Below, piece by piece: positions 19,111 through 27,952 of a stretch of DNA of 64,000 bases. Position 1 is the first letter of the stretch, and every line of letters starts with the position of its first letter. This DNA comes from Calothrix sp. PCC 6303 (GTDB lineage Bacteria; Cyanobacteriota; Cyanobacteriia; Cyanobacteriales; Nostocaceae). The DNA is taken from assembly GCF_000317435.1 (NCBI RefSeq), contig NC_019751.1:744001-808000 (forward strand), written 5' to 3'. The notes beneath the pieces are model-generated. The model ran no database searches and was not told the origin of the DNA. It saw only the letters and a program-made list of their open reading frames with translations. The position numbers were made by a program, and so were the translations under genes.

Positions 19111-20145
19111 ATGCATTGGATAATTGCTGCTCCCTTCATCAATAAAATTAACCAAAAAGACGAACATTGGTTAGCCCCCTACGTCAGTAAAGAAAAGCAC
19201 CAATTCGATATCATTCCTCGTCGAGAACCACTACAAAACTGGCACGAGCGAAAATCAGCCGTCACCGGAGTCAAAGATTGGTTAGTCTATTGGCAACAGG
19301 GTGCAGATGCAGTCAAAGCCACCAGAGGAGGAGTAATTACAGTTTTTCCCCAACTCCCCGCAGTGGTGGGAATGCAAAGACGAATTACCCGCAAACGCTT
19401 TCCCCTCGTTGCGTGGCTATTCAATGTTGGCACCTGTTCTAGTGGAATTCGCCGCAGTCTGGCACAAGCTAGTTTAGATGAAATCGATCGTTTTATCGTT
19501 CATACCCGCCACGAATGCAAAATTTACCATGAATGGTTAGGGATTCCCAAAGAACGATTTGAATTTGTCCCCTTCCACGAAAAAGAAATCACCGTCACCC
19601 ACACGGAAAACACTACAGAGCCATTTGTTACGGCTCTAGGTTCTGCCCACCGTGATTTCCCCAGGTTATTTGAAGCAGTATCCAAACTTAGTTTACCCAC
19701 AGTCGTCGCATCCGGAAAACGTGCATTAGAAGGATTAACCATTCCCCCCAACGTCCAAACACCCATGGGTATAAGTAAAGTAGAATGTTTGCAGTTAGCT
19801 CAAGAAGCCCGGATCAACGTCATTCCCCTGCTTCCCAACCCTAAAGTTACCGCAGCTGGACAAGTGACAATCGTGGAAGCCATGCAAATGGGTCGAGCAG
19901 TAATTGCTACACGCTGTCACGGTGCCGAAGACTACATTCAACATGGAGTCACAGGTTGGTTAGTGGAACCAGAATCCGTAGAAGATTTAACCGAGGCAAT
20001 TGATACCCTGTGGAATGATGCAGAGTTACGCAACCGTCTAGGAAAAGCTGCTCAACAATATGCTAAAGATAATTTTTCCTATGAAGCTGCGGGAGTATCC
20101 TTAACCAGGATATTGGATGAAGTTGCCCAAGATTACAAATTTTGA
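19111..20145 (+). CDS. GT4-type glycosyltransferase
   Basis: This 344-residue enzyme has a GT-B layout with a clear C-terminal donor-binding half: VTIVEAMQMGRAVIATRCHG, then GVTGWLVEPESVEDLTEAID and a closing LGKAAQQYAKDNFSYE. The Glu of the EAMQMG motif is the retaining GT4 signature residue. The N-terminal half is divergent, so the acceptor cannot be predicted. It is followed 204 bases later by an RmlD-like reductase on the same strand, which would suit a surface-sugar pathway. Confidence 0.83.
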   Translation: MHWIIAAPFINKINQKDEHWLAPYVSKEKHQFDIIPRREPLQNWHERKSAVTGVKDWLVYWQQGADAVKATRGGVITVFPQLPAVVGMQRRITRKRFPLVAWLFNVGTCSSGIRRSLAQASLDEIDRFIVHTRHECKIYHEWLGIPKERFEFVPFHEKEITVTHTENTTEPFVTALGSAHRDFPRLFEAVSKLSLPTVVASGKRALEGLTIPPNVQTPMGISKVECLQLAQEARINVIPLLPNPKVTAAGQVTIVEAMQMGRAVIATRCHGAEDYIQHGVTGWLVEPESVEDLTEAIDTLWNDAELRNRLGKAAQQYAKDNFSYEAAGVSLTRILDEVAQDYKF

Positions 20146-20349
20146 AGTCTAGCAACCTTTGAAACTGTGGTGTAATAGCTAAAATCATCTACAAAATGAC
20201 TAAATATTTTTGGTTTTTAGTCCATTGAAATTGACTTTTGCTAAACTCTTGCACCCTTCCAGGGTAAGGGCTAATGGGACTTGTGGGTACACCGTAGCCC
20301 TGCTCCCTGCCTCTTTTAATCTATCTACTATCTACTTATTACATTTCCA

Positions 20350-21219
20350 ATGAAAAAGCTGTTAATCACTGGTGCAAGCGGTTTTTTAGGCTGGCATATT
20401 TGCCAGATTACCCAACAAGAATGGCAGGTTTATGGTACTTACTATTCGCATCATTCAGAAATTCCTGGTATCAAACTCCAAAAAGTTGATTTAACCGATT
20501 TTCAAGCATTAAAACAACTATTTCATGACATTCATCCTGATGCGGTTATCCATACAGCAGCACTATCGCAACCAAATTTTTGCCAGAACCATCCCCAAGA
20601 ATCAGCGGCAATTAATGTAACTGCATCATCTAATATTGCAGGATTATGTGCTGACGCTCAAATTCCTTGTGCTTTTACTTCCACCGATTTAGTTTTTGAC
20701 GGTTTAAATGCACCTTATAAAGAAAGTGATTCTGTAAACCCTGTGAATATCTATGGTGAACAAAAAGTTTTAGCAGAACGAGAAATGTTAGCGATATATC
20801 CGCAAATTTCTATATGTAGAATGCCATTAATGTTTGGTGCTGCAACTCCCACTTCCAAGAGTTTTATGCAGGGATTCATTGCCACATTAAAAGCTGGAAA
20901 AGAATTAAACTTATTTATTGACGAGTTTCGCACACCAGTAAGTGGCAAAACTGCCGCTCAAGGAATTCTAATAGCTTTGAAAAAATCTCAGGGAATCATC
21001 CATTTAGGTGGGAAAGAACGCATTTCTCGCTATGATTTTGGTAGATTGATGGTGGAAGTTTTAGAACTACCAAACACGAGTTTAACAAGTTGCCGTCAAC
21101 AGGATGTAAAAATGTCTGCACCTCGACCTACTGATGTATCATTAGATAGCTCCAAAGCTTTTGCACTAGGGTATACACCACCATCTTTAAAAGCAGAGTT
21201 AGCTGGACTTACGTGTTAA
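20350..21219 (+). CDS. RmlD-like NAD(P)-dependent sugar reductase (extended SDR)
   Basis: This 289-residue extended short-chain dehydrogenase begins KKLLITGASGFLGWHIC, a Rossmann GxxGxxG motif. STDLVFDGLNAPYKESD and NPVNIYGEQKVLAE contain the active-site Thr and the Tyr-x3-Lys pair in the arrangement of dTDP-4-dehydrorhamnose reductases. RmlA-C are absent nearby, so rhamnose synthesis is not proven; the family also includes MAT2B-like and other reductases. Its stop is only five bases from the end of the convergent nucleoside hydrolase. Confidence 0.8.
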   Translation: MKKLLITGASGFLGWHICQITQQEWQVYGTYYSHHSEIPGIKLQKVDLTDFQALKQLFHDIHPDAVIHTAALSQPNFCQNHPQESAAINVTASSNIAGLCADAQIPCAFTSTDLVFDGLNAPYKESDSVNPVNIYGEQKVLAEREMLAIYPQISICRMPLMFGAATPTSKSFMQGFIATLKAGKELNLFIDEFRTPVSGKTAAQGILIALKKSQGIIHLGGKERISRYDFGRLMVEVLELPNTSLTSCRQQDVKMSAPRPTDVSLDSSKAFALGYTPPSLKAELAGLTC

Positions 21220-21224
21220 CTATT

Positions 21225-22148
21225 TCACCTTTGCCACTGCTGTAAAATATAGTCATAAAACCAATTTTGATCAACTTTATCCATCGCCAAAATTTTCCTG
21301 CCACCTGCAATAACTTTTGTTCTGCCTTGACTTTTTCCAGTTGTGATAATTTCTGTTTCTAGTTCTGTTAATTTGAAGGCTTCGGGATGTCCTAAATATG
21401 CTGTAGCCAAAACATCCCAAGCATAATAATCTTGAGGAATAACTAAGGCATAACATTGTCCAGCCAAATCTGAAACCGGGTGTCGATGATATTTACCAAT
21501 TTTTCTGACAAATTCAGATGTGACAGGAACTTGATTTGTAATATCCAAAGAACACATCACAATTTCTATTGAACTTTCCCAGGCTCTAGCAACAGCAATT
21601 GGATCCCAGTATGAATTCCATTCTGCGGAGCCATCTTGTCCTGGTTCCCAATTTTTTTCCACATTTCCAGGAACATTTAAAGCACCACCCATCCAGACTA
21701 AGCGCTGAATTTTCGTTTCAATTTCTGGTGCGGTATCCAGTGCATAAGCCAAATTTGTTAATGGTCCCGTCATTAGTAGTGTAACAGGTATCGGCGATGT
21801 TTGTAGCGCCCTTACTAAAAAATCTTGACCTGATTCTGTGAGTAACTTTGTTTGAATCGTTTCAGTTTGGTTGAGAATGGGAAAATGATCAACCACAAAA
21901 GAATCACGACGGTAAAGTTGGGGAAAGGGATTAATTCCTCGCAGGGTACTTTCAGCAACCGGGATATGTGAACATCCCATCAAATCTAATATTTTGCGAG
22001 TCGCACTCACTGCGGGTTGGATGTAGCAGTCAGCGGGAGTCACGATGATACCCATGGTTTCAATGTGGGGCATTGTCATTAATAGCATGACAGCGAGGTA
22101 ATCATCAATTGCCCCGTCATGATCCATGATAACAAGTTGTTTTGTCAT
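21225..22148 (-). CDS. Inosine-uridine-preferring type nucleoside hydrolase
   Basis: This enzyme hydrolyses the N-glycosidic bond of nucleosides to give ribose and free base. The N-terminal DHDGAIDDYLAVMLL is the calcium-binding Asp cluster of the family (DxDxxxDD type), and LLMTGPLTNLAYAL is the conserved central motif. Length is 307 residues, as usual. It follows rbsK on the same strand with a 124-bp gap, so the pair may form a ribose salvage unit: the hydrolase frees ribose and the kinase phosphorylates it. Base specificity cannot be read from sequence. Confidence 0.9.
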   Translation of the reverse strand: MTKQLVIMDHDGAIDDYLAVMLLMTMPHIETMGIIVTPADCYIQPAVSATRKILDLMGCSHIPVAESTLRGINPFPQLYRRDSFVVDHFPILNQTETIQTKLLTESGQDFLVRALQTSPIPVTLLMTGPLTNLAYALDTAPEIETKIQRLVWMGGALNVPGNVEKNWEPGQDGSAEWNSYWDPIAVARAWESSIEIVMCSLDITNQVPVTSEFVRKIGKYHRHPVSDLAGQCYALVIPQDYYAWDVLATAYLGHPEAFKLTELETEIITTGKSQGRTKVIAGGRKILAMDKVDQNWFYDYILQQWQR

Positions 22149-22272
22149 TAGTTAAGGAAAGAGTGCTGGTGAATTATAGCGATCGCATGATTCAATTATC
22201 ATCATTAACTCTCCCGCCCCAATTTTGAGGCAAGAGTTTGTTACATCCTACAGGCTTTTTGTTTGGAGACTG

Positions 22273-23205
22273 CTAATTTTTGCCGATTTCTCTCTCTTGT
22301 AAAAAAGCATCAAACATAAATCTATCAGGAAGTGATGGCTGTGCCCCCTGTTTCATAGCTGCCAAAGCACCTGCTGCCGCACCCCAAACCACACATTCTC
22401 GCAGACTTAAATCTTCAGCAAGTCCTGCTGCTAAACCTCCATTAAAAGCATCTCCTGCCGCAGTTGTATCCACTGCTTGAACTGTAAAGGCTGGAATAAA
22501 AAAACTTTCATCTTGAGTACCACAATATACTCCTTTGCTACCTAGTTTGACGATGGCACATTTAACTCCTTTTTCTAGTAAAGTTTTTGTTGCTTGGGCT
22601 GCTGAATCTTCATCTACAACCGGAAAACCGACTATTTGTCCAGCTTCCACCTCGTTTGGGGTAATAATATCCACCAGATGGTAAAGTTCATCAGGTATAT
22701 TTGATTGCACGGGAGCAGGATCTAAAATAACTTTGACTCCTAAATTATGTGCCGCCTTCGCAGCAGCAACAATTGCAGACATGGGAACTTCTAGCTGCAA
22801 TAGCAAAACCTTAGCGGTAGGTAAAATCTGTAACAATCTTGCCACATCTTCATTATCTACATACCCGTTGGCACCAGGAATGACGATAATTTGATTTTCC
22901 CCACCATCACCCACAATAATTACAGCTACCCCAGAACTAACCGTAGCTTCGATAGAAACATTTTCAGTGCGTACACCTGCAACTTGAAGACTATCAATAA
23001 GTTCATTGCCAAAACTATGTGCCCCAACACGCCCAACTAAATGGGTTGGGATACCTAACCTCGCTACTGCCACAGCTTGGTTTGCACCCTTTCCACCTGG
23101 GGCTTTAAAAAATTCGCCTCCCAGCAGCGTTTCACCTGCAACTGGCAACCTAGGTGCTGTTGCTACTAAGTCGATGTTGATGCTACCAAAGACGATAACA
23201 CTCAT
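22273..23205 (-). CDS. rbsK: Ribokinase
   Basis: RbsK phosphorylates D-ribose at O5. The protein starts SVIVFGSINIDLVATAPRLP, with the substrate-binding GGKGANQAVAVARLG in PfkB motif 1 and VDTTAAGDAFNGGLAAGLAE in motif 2. The catalytic aspartate lies in the GDAFNG block. Length of 310 residues is normal for the family. It is divergent from ccbP and upstream of the nucleoside hydrolase on the same strand, which supports ribose as substrate rather than another PfkB sugar. Confidence 0.92.
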   Translation of the reverse strand: MSVIVFGSINIDLVATAPRLPVAGETLLGGEFFKAPGGKGANQAVAVARLGIPTHLVGRVGAHSFGNELIDSLQVAGVRTENVSIEATVSSGVAVIIVGDGGENQIIVIPGANGYVDNEDVARLLQILPTAKVLLLQLEVPMSAIVAAAKAAHNLGVKVILDPAPVQSNIPDELYHLVDIITPNEVEAGQIVGFPVVDEDSAAQATKTLLEKGVKCAIVKLGSKGVYCGTQDESFFIPAFTVQAVDTTAAGDAFNGGLAAGLAEDLSLRECVVWGAAAGALAAMKQGAQPSLPDRFMFDAFLQEREIGKN

Positions 23206-23423
23206 AATAATTTTAGATTTTGGATTCTAGATGTGAAATAGGAATATCGCAATAATGCAATGTTCTGTTATTTTGCATTGTCAAGTTATTTTTAGTCAAA
23301 GTAGGATAACACCCTTGACTCAAATTTTCCTCTCTTAAGTATCGATTTAGATTAGCAAAATTTTGGATAACCATAGTAGGATTTACGATAAGTAATTTTT
23401 TTGCCAGTTTGATAAGGGGTTTT

Positions 23424-23807
23424 ATGTCCACTGTTGAAATTGATGAAAGCCGCGAAAATCGCATCAAAGAAGAAATACTTGTAGATGCCGAAGACAAAGA
23501 AGATCGGGCTATGGGCTGGTATTATTATTTGGATGATATGCTGAATTTTCCATTTAACGCCAAATGGGTCAAAAAAGGACGTAAACCTTCAACAACCGCA
23601 AAGGAGAAGGAAGTTGAGGTTTTAGGTATGGCATCCGAAGATGAGTGTCTACGGGATATGTTGGTGGAAATTGTCGAAGTTGGTGGTAGTGATGAAGACG
23701 TAGAAGTTGCCCGTTTAAGTGATTTAACTGTGCTAGATACTGATGATGAAACACGAGAAGCCCTTGCTGATTGGTATTATTGGCAAGGAAGAGGATATAA
23801 GTTTTGA
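23424..23807 (+). CDS. ccbP: CcbP-type calcium-binding protein
   Basis: This 127-residue, very acidic protein (STVEIDESRENRIKEEI at the start, DERAMGWYYYLDD-like core seen here as EDRAMGWYYYLDDMLNFP) matches the cyanobacterial calcium-binding protein CcbP. In Anabaena CcbP sequesters calcium, and its removal accompanies heterocyst differentiation; that is known family biology. Many Asp/Glu residues without an EF-hand loop fit the family. The ATG at 23424 has AAGGGG upstream and is preferred over a TTG at 23409. A hairpin with T-run follows. Its presence supports a heterocystous host. Confidence 0.85.
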   Translation: MSTVEIDESRENRIKEEILVDAEDKEDRAMGWYYYLDDMLNFPFNAKWVKKGRKPSTTAKEKEVEVLGMASEDECLRDMLVEIVEVGGSDEDVEVARLSDLTVLDTDDETREALADWYYWQGRGYKF

Positions 23808-23871
23808 ATTTGGAATCTAAAATTTTCAGTTTTAATTTGAAGATTTTGATTATAATATTTTATACTAATTG

Positions 23872-23907
23872 CCCGCAACAATAATGTTAGTTCGCGGGTC
23901 ATTTTTT
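23872..23907 (+). terminator. Terminator of ccbP
   Basis: CCCGCAAC (23872-23879) pairs with GTTCGCGGG (ending 23898) with one bulged base, and a T-run follows at 23902-23907. It is 65 bases after the ccbP stop codon. Confidence 0.65.
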
Positions 23908-24107
23908 ATGTTTTCACTACAGCAAATTTTAGATAGATGTAACGCACCAAAGAAACCTCTAAGCTCTGTAGCGGTTCTCTGCTAAGATGTTTCCTTGTAC
24001 TTATGCATATCATCTACCAAAAGATAGATATTGTTATAAATTTCAGCTATTATTTCAAATCAGTCAGAGCATAGGTAGGTGGGTGTTGAAAATTGTAGTT
24101 AAGATAA

Positions 24108-24146
24108 GGCAGCTTTGCGGGATCATCCCACGGGGGCAAACCTGCC
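24108..24146 (+). other. Structured leader candidate upstream of parA
   Basis: GGCAG/CTGCC, TTTGC/GCAAA and GGG/CCC stack into one long hairpin over 24108-24146. A short GGGG-AATTAGAT-CCCC hairpin follows at about 24174-24190, 87 bases before the ParA start. The rest of the 469-bp gap 23808-24276 holds only the ccbP terminator. This could be a structured RNA or a repeat; I do not recognise a known riboswitch. Confidence 0.3.
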
Positions 24147-24276
24147 ACCCCAAAACGGACTGCCTGTAGAGGACGGGGAATTAGATCCCCCAATGTTGTT
24201 AAATTTATTTTTTGCATTCAATCAAATTGCTAAAAATACTGCTTAGATGGTAGTGCGTTATTCGAGGCTTTAACCA

Positions 24277-25161
24277 ATGGGATATGTAATTGCGACTGCA
24301 AATATGAAAGGTGGTGTTGGCAAGACTACCGTAACTGTGAATTTAGCAACTTGTTTAGCAAAGAATCATGGTAAGCGGGTGTTGGTGCTAGATTTAGATA
24401 CACAAATTAGTGCAACCTTGAGTTTGATGTCTCCGGTTGATTTTGCTAATCGTCGCAAACAACGTAAGACTTTTCGTCATTTGATAGATCGAGTTATTAC
24501 CCCTGAAGAGAAACAAAAACATACTATTCAAGATATTATTCAAACTGAAGTTTGTAACTTGCCGGGATTAAATTTGTTACCAGGTGATATTGATTTGTAT
24601 GATGAGTTTGTAGTATCAGAGTTGCTGCATCAACAAGCAATGAGTTTGGGTGAAAAAGATTTTGAAACGGTTTGGAATCGTTTTGAAAGGATTCTCTTAG
24701 CGAAGATTTTAGAACCAATTCGTGATGATTATGATTTTATTATCTTGGATTGCGCTCCAGGATATAATTTATTGACTCGTAGTGCTTTGGCAACTAGTGA
24801 TTTTTATTTACTTCCTGCCAAACCAGAACCTCTCTCTGTAGTGGGTATTCAGTTGCTAGAAAGGCGGATTGCCCAGTTAAAAGATAGTCACGAGCATGAA
24901 GCAAAAATAGATATCAAAATGTTGGGAATAGTGTTTACAATGTTTAGTAATAATATTCTCAATGGTCGATATTATAAACAGGTGTTAAATCGAGTATATC
25001 AAGACTTTGGAGATGCAAAAGTTTTTAAAAATCAAATACCTGTAGATATGAATGTAGCGAAAGCTGTTGATAGTTTTATGCCTGTAGTTTTAAGTAATCC
25101 TCAGTCTTCTGGTTCTAGAGCTTTTCAACAAATGACACAGGAGTTATTACAAAAATTATAA
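24277..25161 (+). CDS. ParA-family ATPase, solitary
   Basis: This 294-residue deviant Walker P-loop ATPase begins YVIATANMKGGVGKTTVTVN, with the signature lysine KGGVGKTT. LVLDLDTQISATLSLMS is the Walker A' aspartate region and DFIILDCAPGYNLLTRSAL is Walker B. Family members position plasmids, chromosomes or protein complexes by dynamic binding to DNA. No ParB is immediately adjacent; the next gene on the same strand, 372 bp away, is a second ParA-type protein. The gene may therefore use the downstream ParB-like partner or act on another cargo. Confidence 0.88.
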   Translation: MGYVIATANMKGGVGKTTVTVNLATCLAKNHGKRVLVLDLDTQISATLSLMSPVDFANRRKQRKTFRHLIDRVITPEEKQKHTIQDIIQTEVCNLPGLNLLPGDIDLYDEFVVSELLHQQAMSLGEKDFETVWNRFERILLAKILEPIRDDYDFIILDCAPGYNLLTRSALATSDFYLLPAKPEPLSVVGIQLLERRIAQLKDSHEHEAKIDIKMLGIVFTMFSNNILNGRYYKQVLNRVYQDFGDAKVFKNQIPVDMNVAKAVDSFMPVVLSNPQSSGSRAFQQMTQELLQKL

Positions 25162-25245
25162 GCTTTTGTGATTTTGAGATTTTGGTAATTTTCCTGTAGC
25201 AAATGAATACTGCACTATGCAGTGATGCTATGTCAACGTGAATAT

Positions 25246-25276
25246 GATCCCGGACTTTTCGGAGAAGTCGGGGATC
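25246..25276. repeat. 31-base hairpin repeat, copy 2
   Basis: GATCCCGGACTTTTC-GGA-GAAGTCGGGGATC-type hairpin of 31 bases, the same design as 17029-17059. The rest of the 372-bp gap 25162-25533 is A/T-rich without a visible gene. Confidence 0.7.
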
Positions 25277-25533
25277 TTAAACTCTCGATTTCAATGTAAC
25301 CTGCGCCAAGATACTTTAGATAAAATTGCTACATTGGTTCATGAATTTTTTAGTTATACTACGCAAATGAATATCAGGATGTGTTAATCCCTTATTCATC
25401 TGCAATTATAAGCTATACCACTAGTAAATAAATATATTCATCACAATTGCTAATAGTTAAGTAAAGTAAATCAACTATTGATACCTAATTAATTGGCATA
25501 ATGGAAAGTGATAATTTTATAGGAGTATAAGAA

Positions 25534-26880
25534 TTGTCATTCAATCCTGAACTTTGTCGCAACGAAAGCGAGGTTGAAAGCAAACTCATCGTGCAATATT
25601 TATTGCCAGAGTTGGGATATACTCCTGATACATGGCATCAAGAGGTTGCTGTAGGTAGTATTCGCTTAGATTTTTTAGCATTTGCCGCACAGGTTATCCC
25701 TTTTGTTTTAGATGCTAACTCTCCTTTGGGTGTTGTCATGGAAGCGAAGCATCCTAGACAAAATTTAAATAATCATCTGATCAAGCTACGATATTATTTG
25801 ACAAAGTTGCATGTTAGATATGGGTTACTAACAAACGGGAAGGAACTCAGGATTTATGAGAAAGATCAAGATGATATTAAGTTGTTATTTCGATGTTTGG
25901 GAAGTGAAATAGAAACAAAAATATCTGATATTAAGGAATTAATTGCTAGGGATAGTCTAAGAAGCTATTCAGTCGAGCCAACACAAATAATAATAAAACC
26001 TAAACCAACTTCTAAACAAATAATGAAAGTAATTGCAGTCTACCATAACAAAGGTGGTGTCGGTAAAACCACAACTGTTGTTAATTTAGCAGCAGCTATG
26101 AGAAAAAAGGGTAAAAGGGTTTTAGTAATCGATTTAGATAGTCAAGCTAATACAACTTTTGCTACTGGATTAGTGAAATTTGATGATGAAGAAGACGATG
26201 ATATTAGATATTCTAATATTCTCCAAGTATTAGAATCGGAAGAATTCTATCCGATTTCGGAAGTGGCTAGAAAGTCAGATTTTTGTAACCCTGAAATATA
26301 TGTAGTTCCCGCACATATTGATTTGATGAAAAAAGAGAATGAGTTACAGCAATTAGCAGACACTAATTTGGCTTTAATTCAAAAACTGGATGAAGTTAAA
26401 GATAAATACGATGTGGTTTTGATTGATACACCACCATCTTTAAACTTATATGCACGAATTGCCTTATATACTTCAGACTACCTAATTATTCCATCAGATT
26501 TAAAACCATTCGCTAATCAAGGGTTGACTAATGTCAAAGAATTTATCAAGAAAGCTAATGCATTTAAAAAGCAGGTCAAAATGAATCCATTAGAAATTCT
26601 TGGTGTTCTACCTTGTAAGATATCAACGAATAGTAAGTTTGTACAATTTACATTGAAAAGTAGAATAGATAAAATATCTAAAAAATATGATTTGAATGTT
26701 TTTGATACAGTGATATATGAACGTGATGATTTAGCAAAGTGTGCAGAAAAAGTTCTTGTTGTGGGTGATATGGAAATTGCCGATCCTATTTCTGTTTTAG
26801 ATTTCAAACCAAATTCAATTTCATCTCAAGAATTTGAGCTATTAGCTAAAGAGGTATTAACTAAAATAGGAATGAATTAA
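25534..26880 (+). CDS. HsdR_N nuclease-like domain fused to ParA ATPase
   Basis: This 448-residue protein joins two domains. Residues 1-150 resemble the N-terminal domain of type I restriction R subunits: NESEVESKLIVQYLLPELGY, then RLDFLAF and GVVMEAKHPRQNL, giving the D...E-x-K of a PD-(D/E)XK nuclease, and YGLLTNGKELRIYEK. Residues about 165-448 are a ParA ATPase with YHNKGGVGKTTTVVNLA, VLVIDLDSQANTTFA and VVLIDTPPSLNLYARIA. The start is TTG, supported by AGGAG eight bases upstream. The next gene overlaps by one base. Linking a DNA-cleavage-type fold to a partition ATPase is unusual; whether it cuts DNA is unknown. Confidence 0.8.
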   Translation: MSFNPELCRNESEVESKLIVQYLLPELGYTPDTWHQEVAVGSIRLDFLAFAAQVIPFVLDANSPLGVVMEAKHPRQNLNNHLIKLRYYLTKLHVRYGLLTNGKELRIYEKDQDDIKLLFRCLGSEIETKISDIKELIARDSLRSYSVEPTQIIIKPKPTSKQIMKVIAVYHNKGGVGKTTTVVNLAAAMRKKGKRVLVIDLDSQANTTFATGLVKFDDEEDDDIRYSNILQVLESEEFYPISEVARKSDFCNPEIYVVPAHIDLMKKENELQQLADTNLALIQKLDEVKDKYDVVLIDTPPSLNLYARIALYTSDYLIIPSDLKPFANQGLTNVKEFIKKANAFKKQVKMNPLEILGVLPCKISTNSKFVQFTLKSRIDKISKKYDLNVFDTVIYERDDLAKCAEKVLVVGDMEIADPISVLDFKPNSISSQEFELLAKEVLTKIGMN

Positions 26881-27650
26881 TGAAATTATCTACATCACTA
26901 GTTGCAGTTAAGAAAATTACTTGCAACACTCCACGTTCAAACTTTCTTCATGAAAAAATAGAACAAGCTGCACAACAGATATTAGCAGTGGAAGGACTGA
27001 TTAACCCGATTGTAGTTCGTAAAACCGGCTTACAAGCTTACGAAGTAATTCAGGGAGATTTTGAATACTATGCTGCTGCTAGGGCTAGGGAAATAAATCT
27101 TAAATTAGGAGAAATGGTTAGTGTTTATATTGTTGATGAGGAGAATCAAGAAGTTTTACTTGAGCAAATAAAGATATTTAGATCAAGCGATGAATATGCT
27201 GGTAATTCAAATTTAACTTCATATGAATTGAGTAATGATGTCAATTCAGACAAAATTATCAGCACTTTTACAAGAATGTTTGCTAACTTGGAATCTCGGT
27301 TTGAGCAAATTACTCAACAACTTGTTGAATCAGCAAAAGAAAAGATGAGATTAGAGTCAGAAATTAAAGAGATAAAAGCCAGACTAACTGACAAAATGAC
27401 ACCTTTAGAAGTGTTTAATCAATCAGACATGGTGCAATTAACAAAAAAATTAATTAATACTGGAATTAGTGAGGGAGAAGCAAAGAAAAAGGCTGAAGCA
27501 ATTATATCGGTTCGTGATAGACAAGAAAATCAGAAATTTTTATCTCTCAACAATGTTGTAGAAAAAGTGAAGTTAAAGCGCGGTAAAAGGCAAGAGAAAG
27601 CTATTGGTGAGAAAAAAATGCTGCAAATCATAGATATTTGGTCTGAATGA
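26880..27650 (+). CDS. ParB-like protein with N-terminal Spo0J/Srx-type domain and coiled coil
   Basis: This 256-residue protein starts at an ATG that overlaps the stop of the ParA fusion by one base, so the two are co-translated. Residues about 30-75 (LINPIVVRKTGLQAYEVIQG, then DFEYYAAARAREI) follow the ParB N-terminal pattern, but the GERR nucleotide-binding box is replaced by GDFEYYAA. Residues about 125-175 look helical and coiled-coil, and the C-terminus is basic (LKRGKRQEKA). No clear ParB helix-turn-helix is visible. It is probably the partner of the upstream ATPase; centromere binding is not shown. Confidence 0.65.
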   Translation: MKLSTSLVAVKKITCNTPRSNFLHEKIEQAAQQILAVEGLINPIVVRKTGLQAYEVIQGDFEYYAAARAREINLKLGEMVSVYIVDEENQEVLLEQIKIFRSSDEYAGNSNLTSYELSNDVNSDKIISTFTRMFANLESRFEQITQQLVESAKEKMRLESEIKEIKARLTDKMTPLEVFNQSDMVQLTKKLINTGISEGEAKKKAEAIISVRDRQENQKFLSLNNVVEKVKLKRGKRQEKAIGEKKMLQIIDIWSE

Positions 27651-27743
27651 TGATTTATAGTTGTTTCTAGTTTTGTCGTTTGGATGCACCAATAGTAAAA
27701 TCCAAGGCAAATTTTTTTTCAATTAGTATCACATATAAAAGAT

Positions 27744-27802
27744 GGTGCGTGACGTGACAAGTCTGATTGCTACGTTCAAATATTCTCATAGCGTCACACA
27801 CC
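27744..27802. repeat. Inverted repeat GGTGCGTGACG / CGTCACACACC
   Basis: Eleven-base arms (27744-27754 and 27792-27802) match at ten positions around a 37-base loop. They lie in the 302-bp gap between the ParB-like gene and the next gene. This could be an operator, a terminator remnant or a dispersed repeat. Confidence 0.45.
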
Positions 27803-27952
27803 CTACGGGGAAAAATATGCTAGAAAGCTATAATACAAATGAACCAATAAGAGTTAAGTCTGAAGTCCAATATTCTCTGGATATAACTTTTATGTCACGG
27901 CTTGGGCAATATAACTATAAAGCGATTCACAACTGTAACAGAGGTGAAGTAT

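Noticed and set aside
23987-24169. 60-residue open frame upstream of parA
   Set aside because: It overlaps the strong hairpin, has no Shine-Dalgarno and reads like unstructured noncoding sequence.
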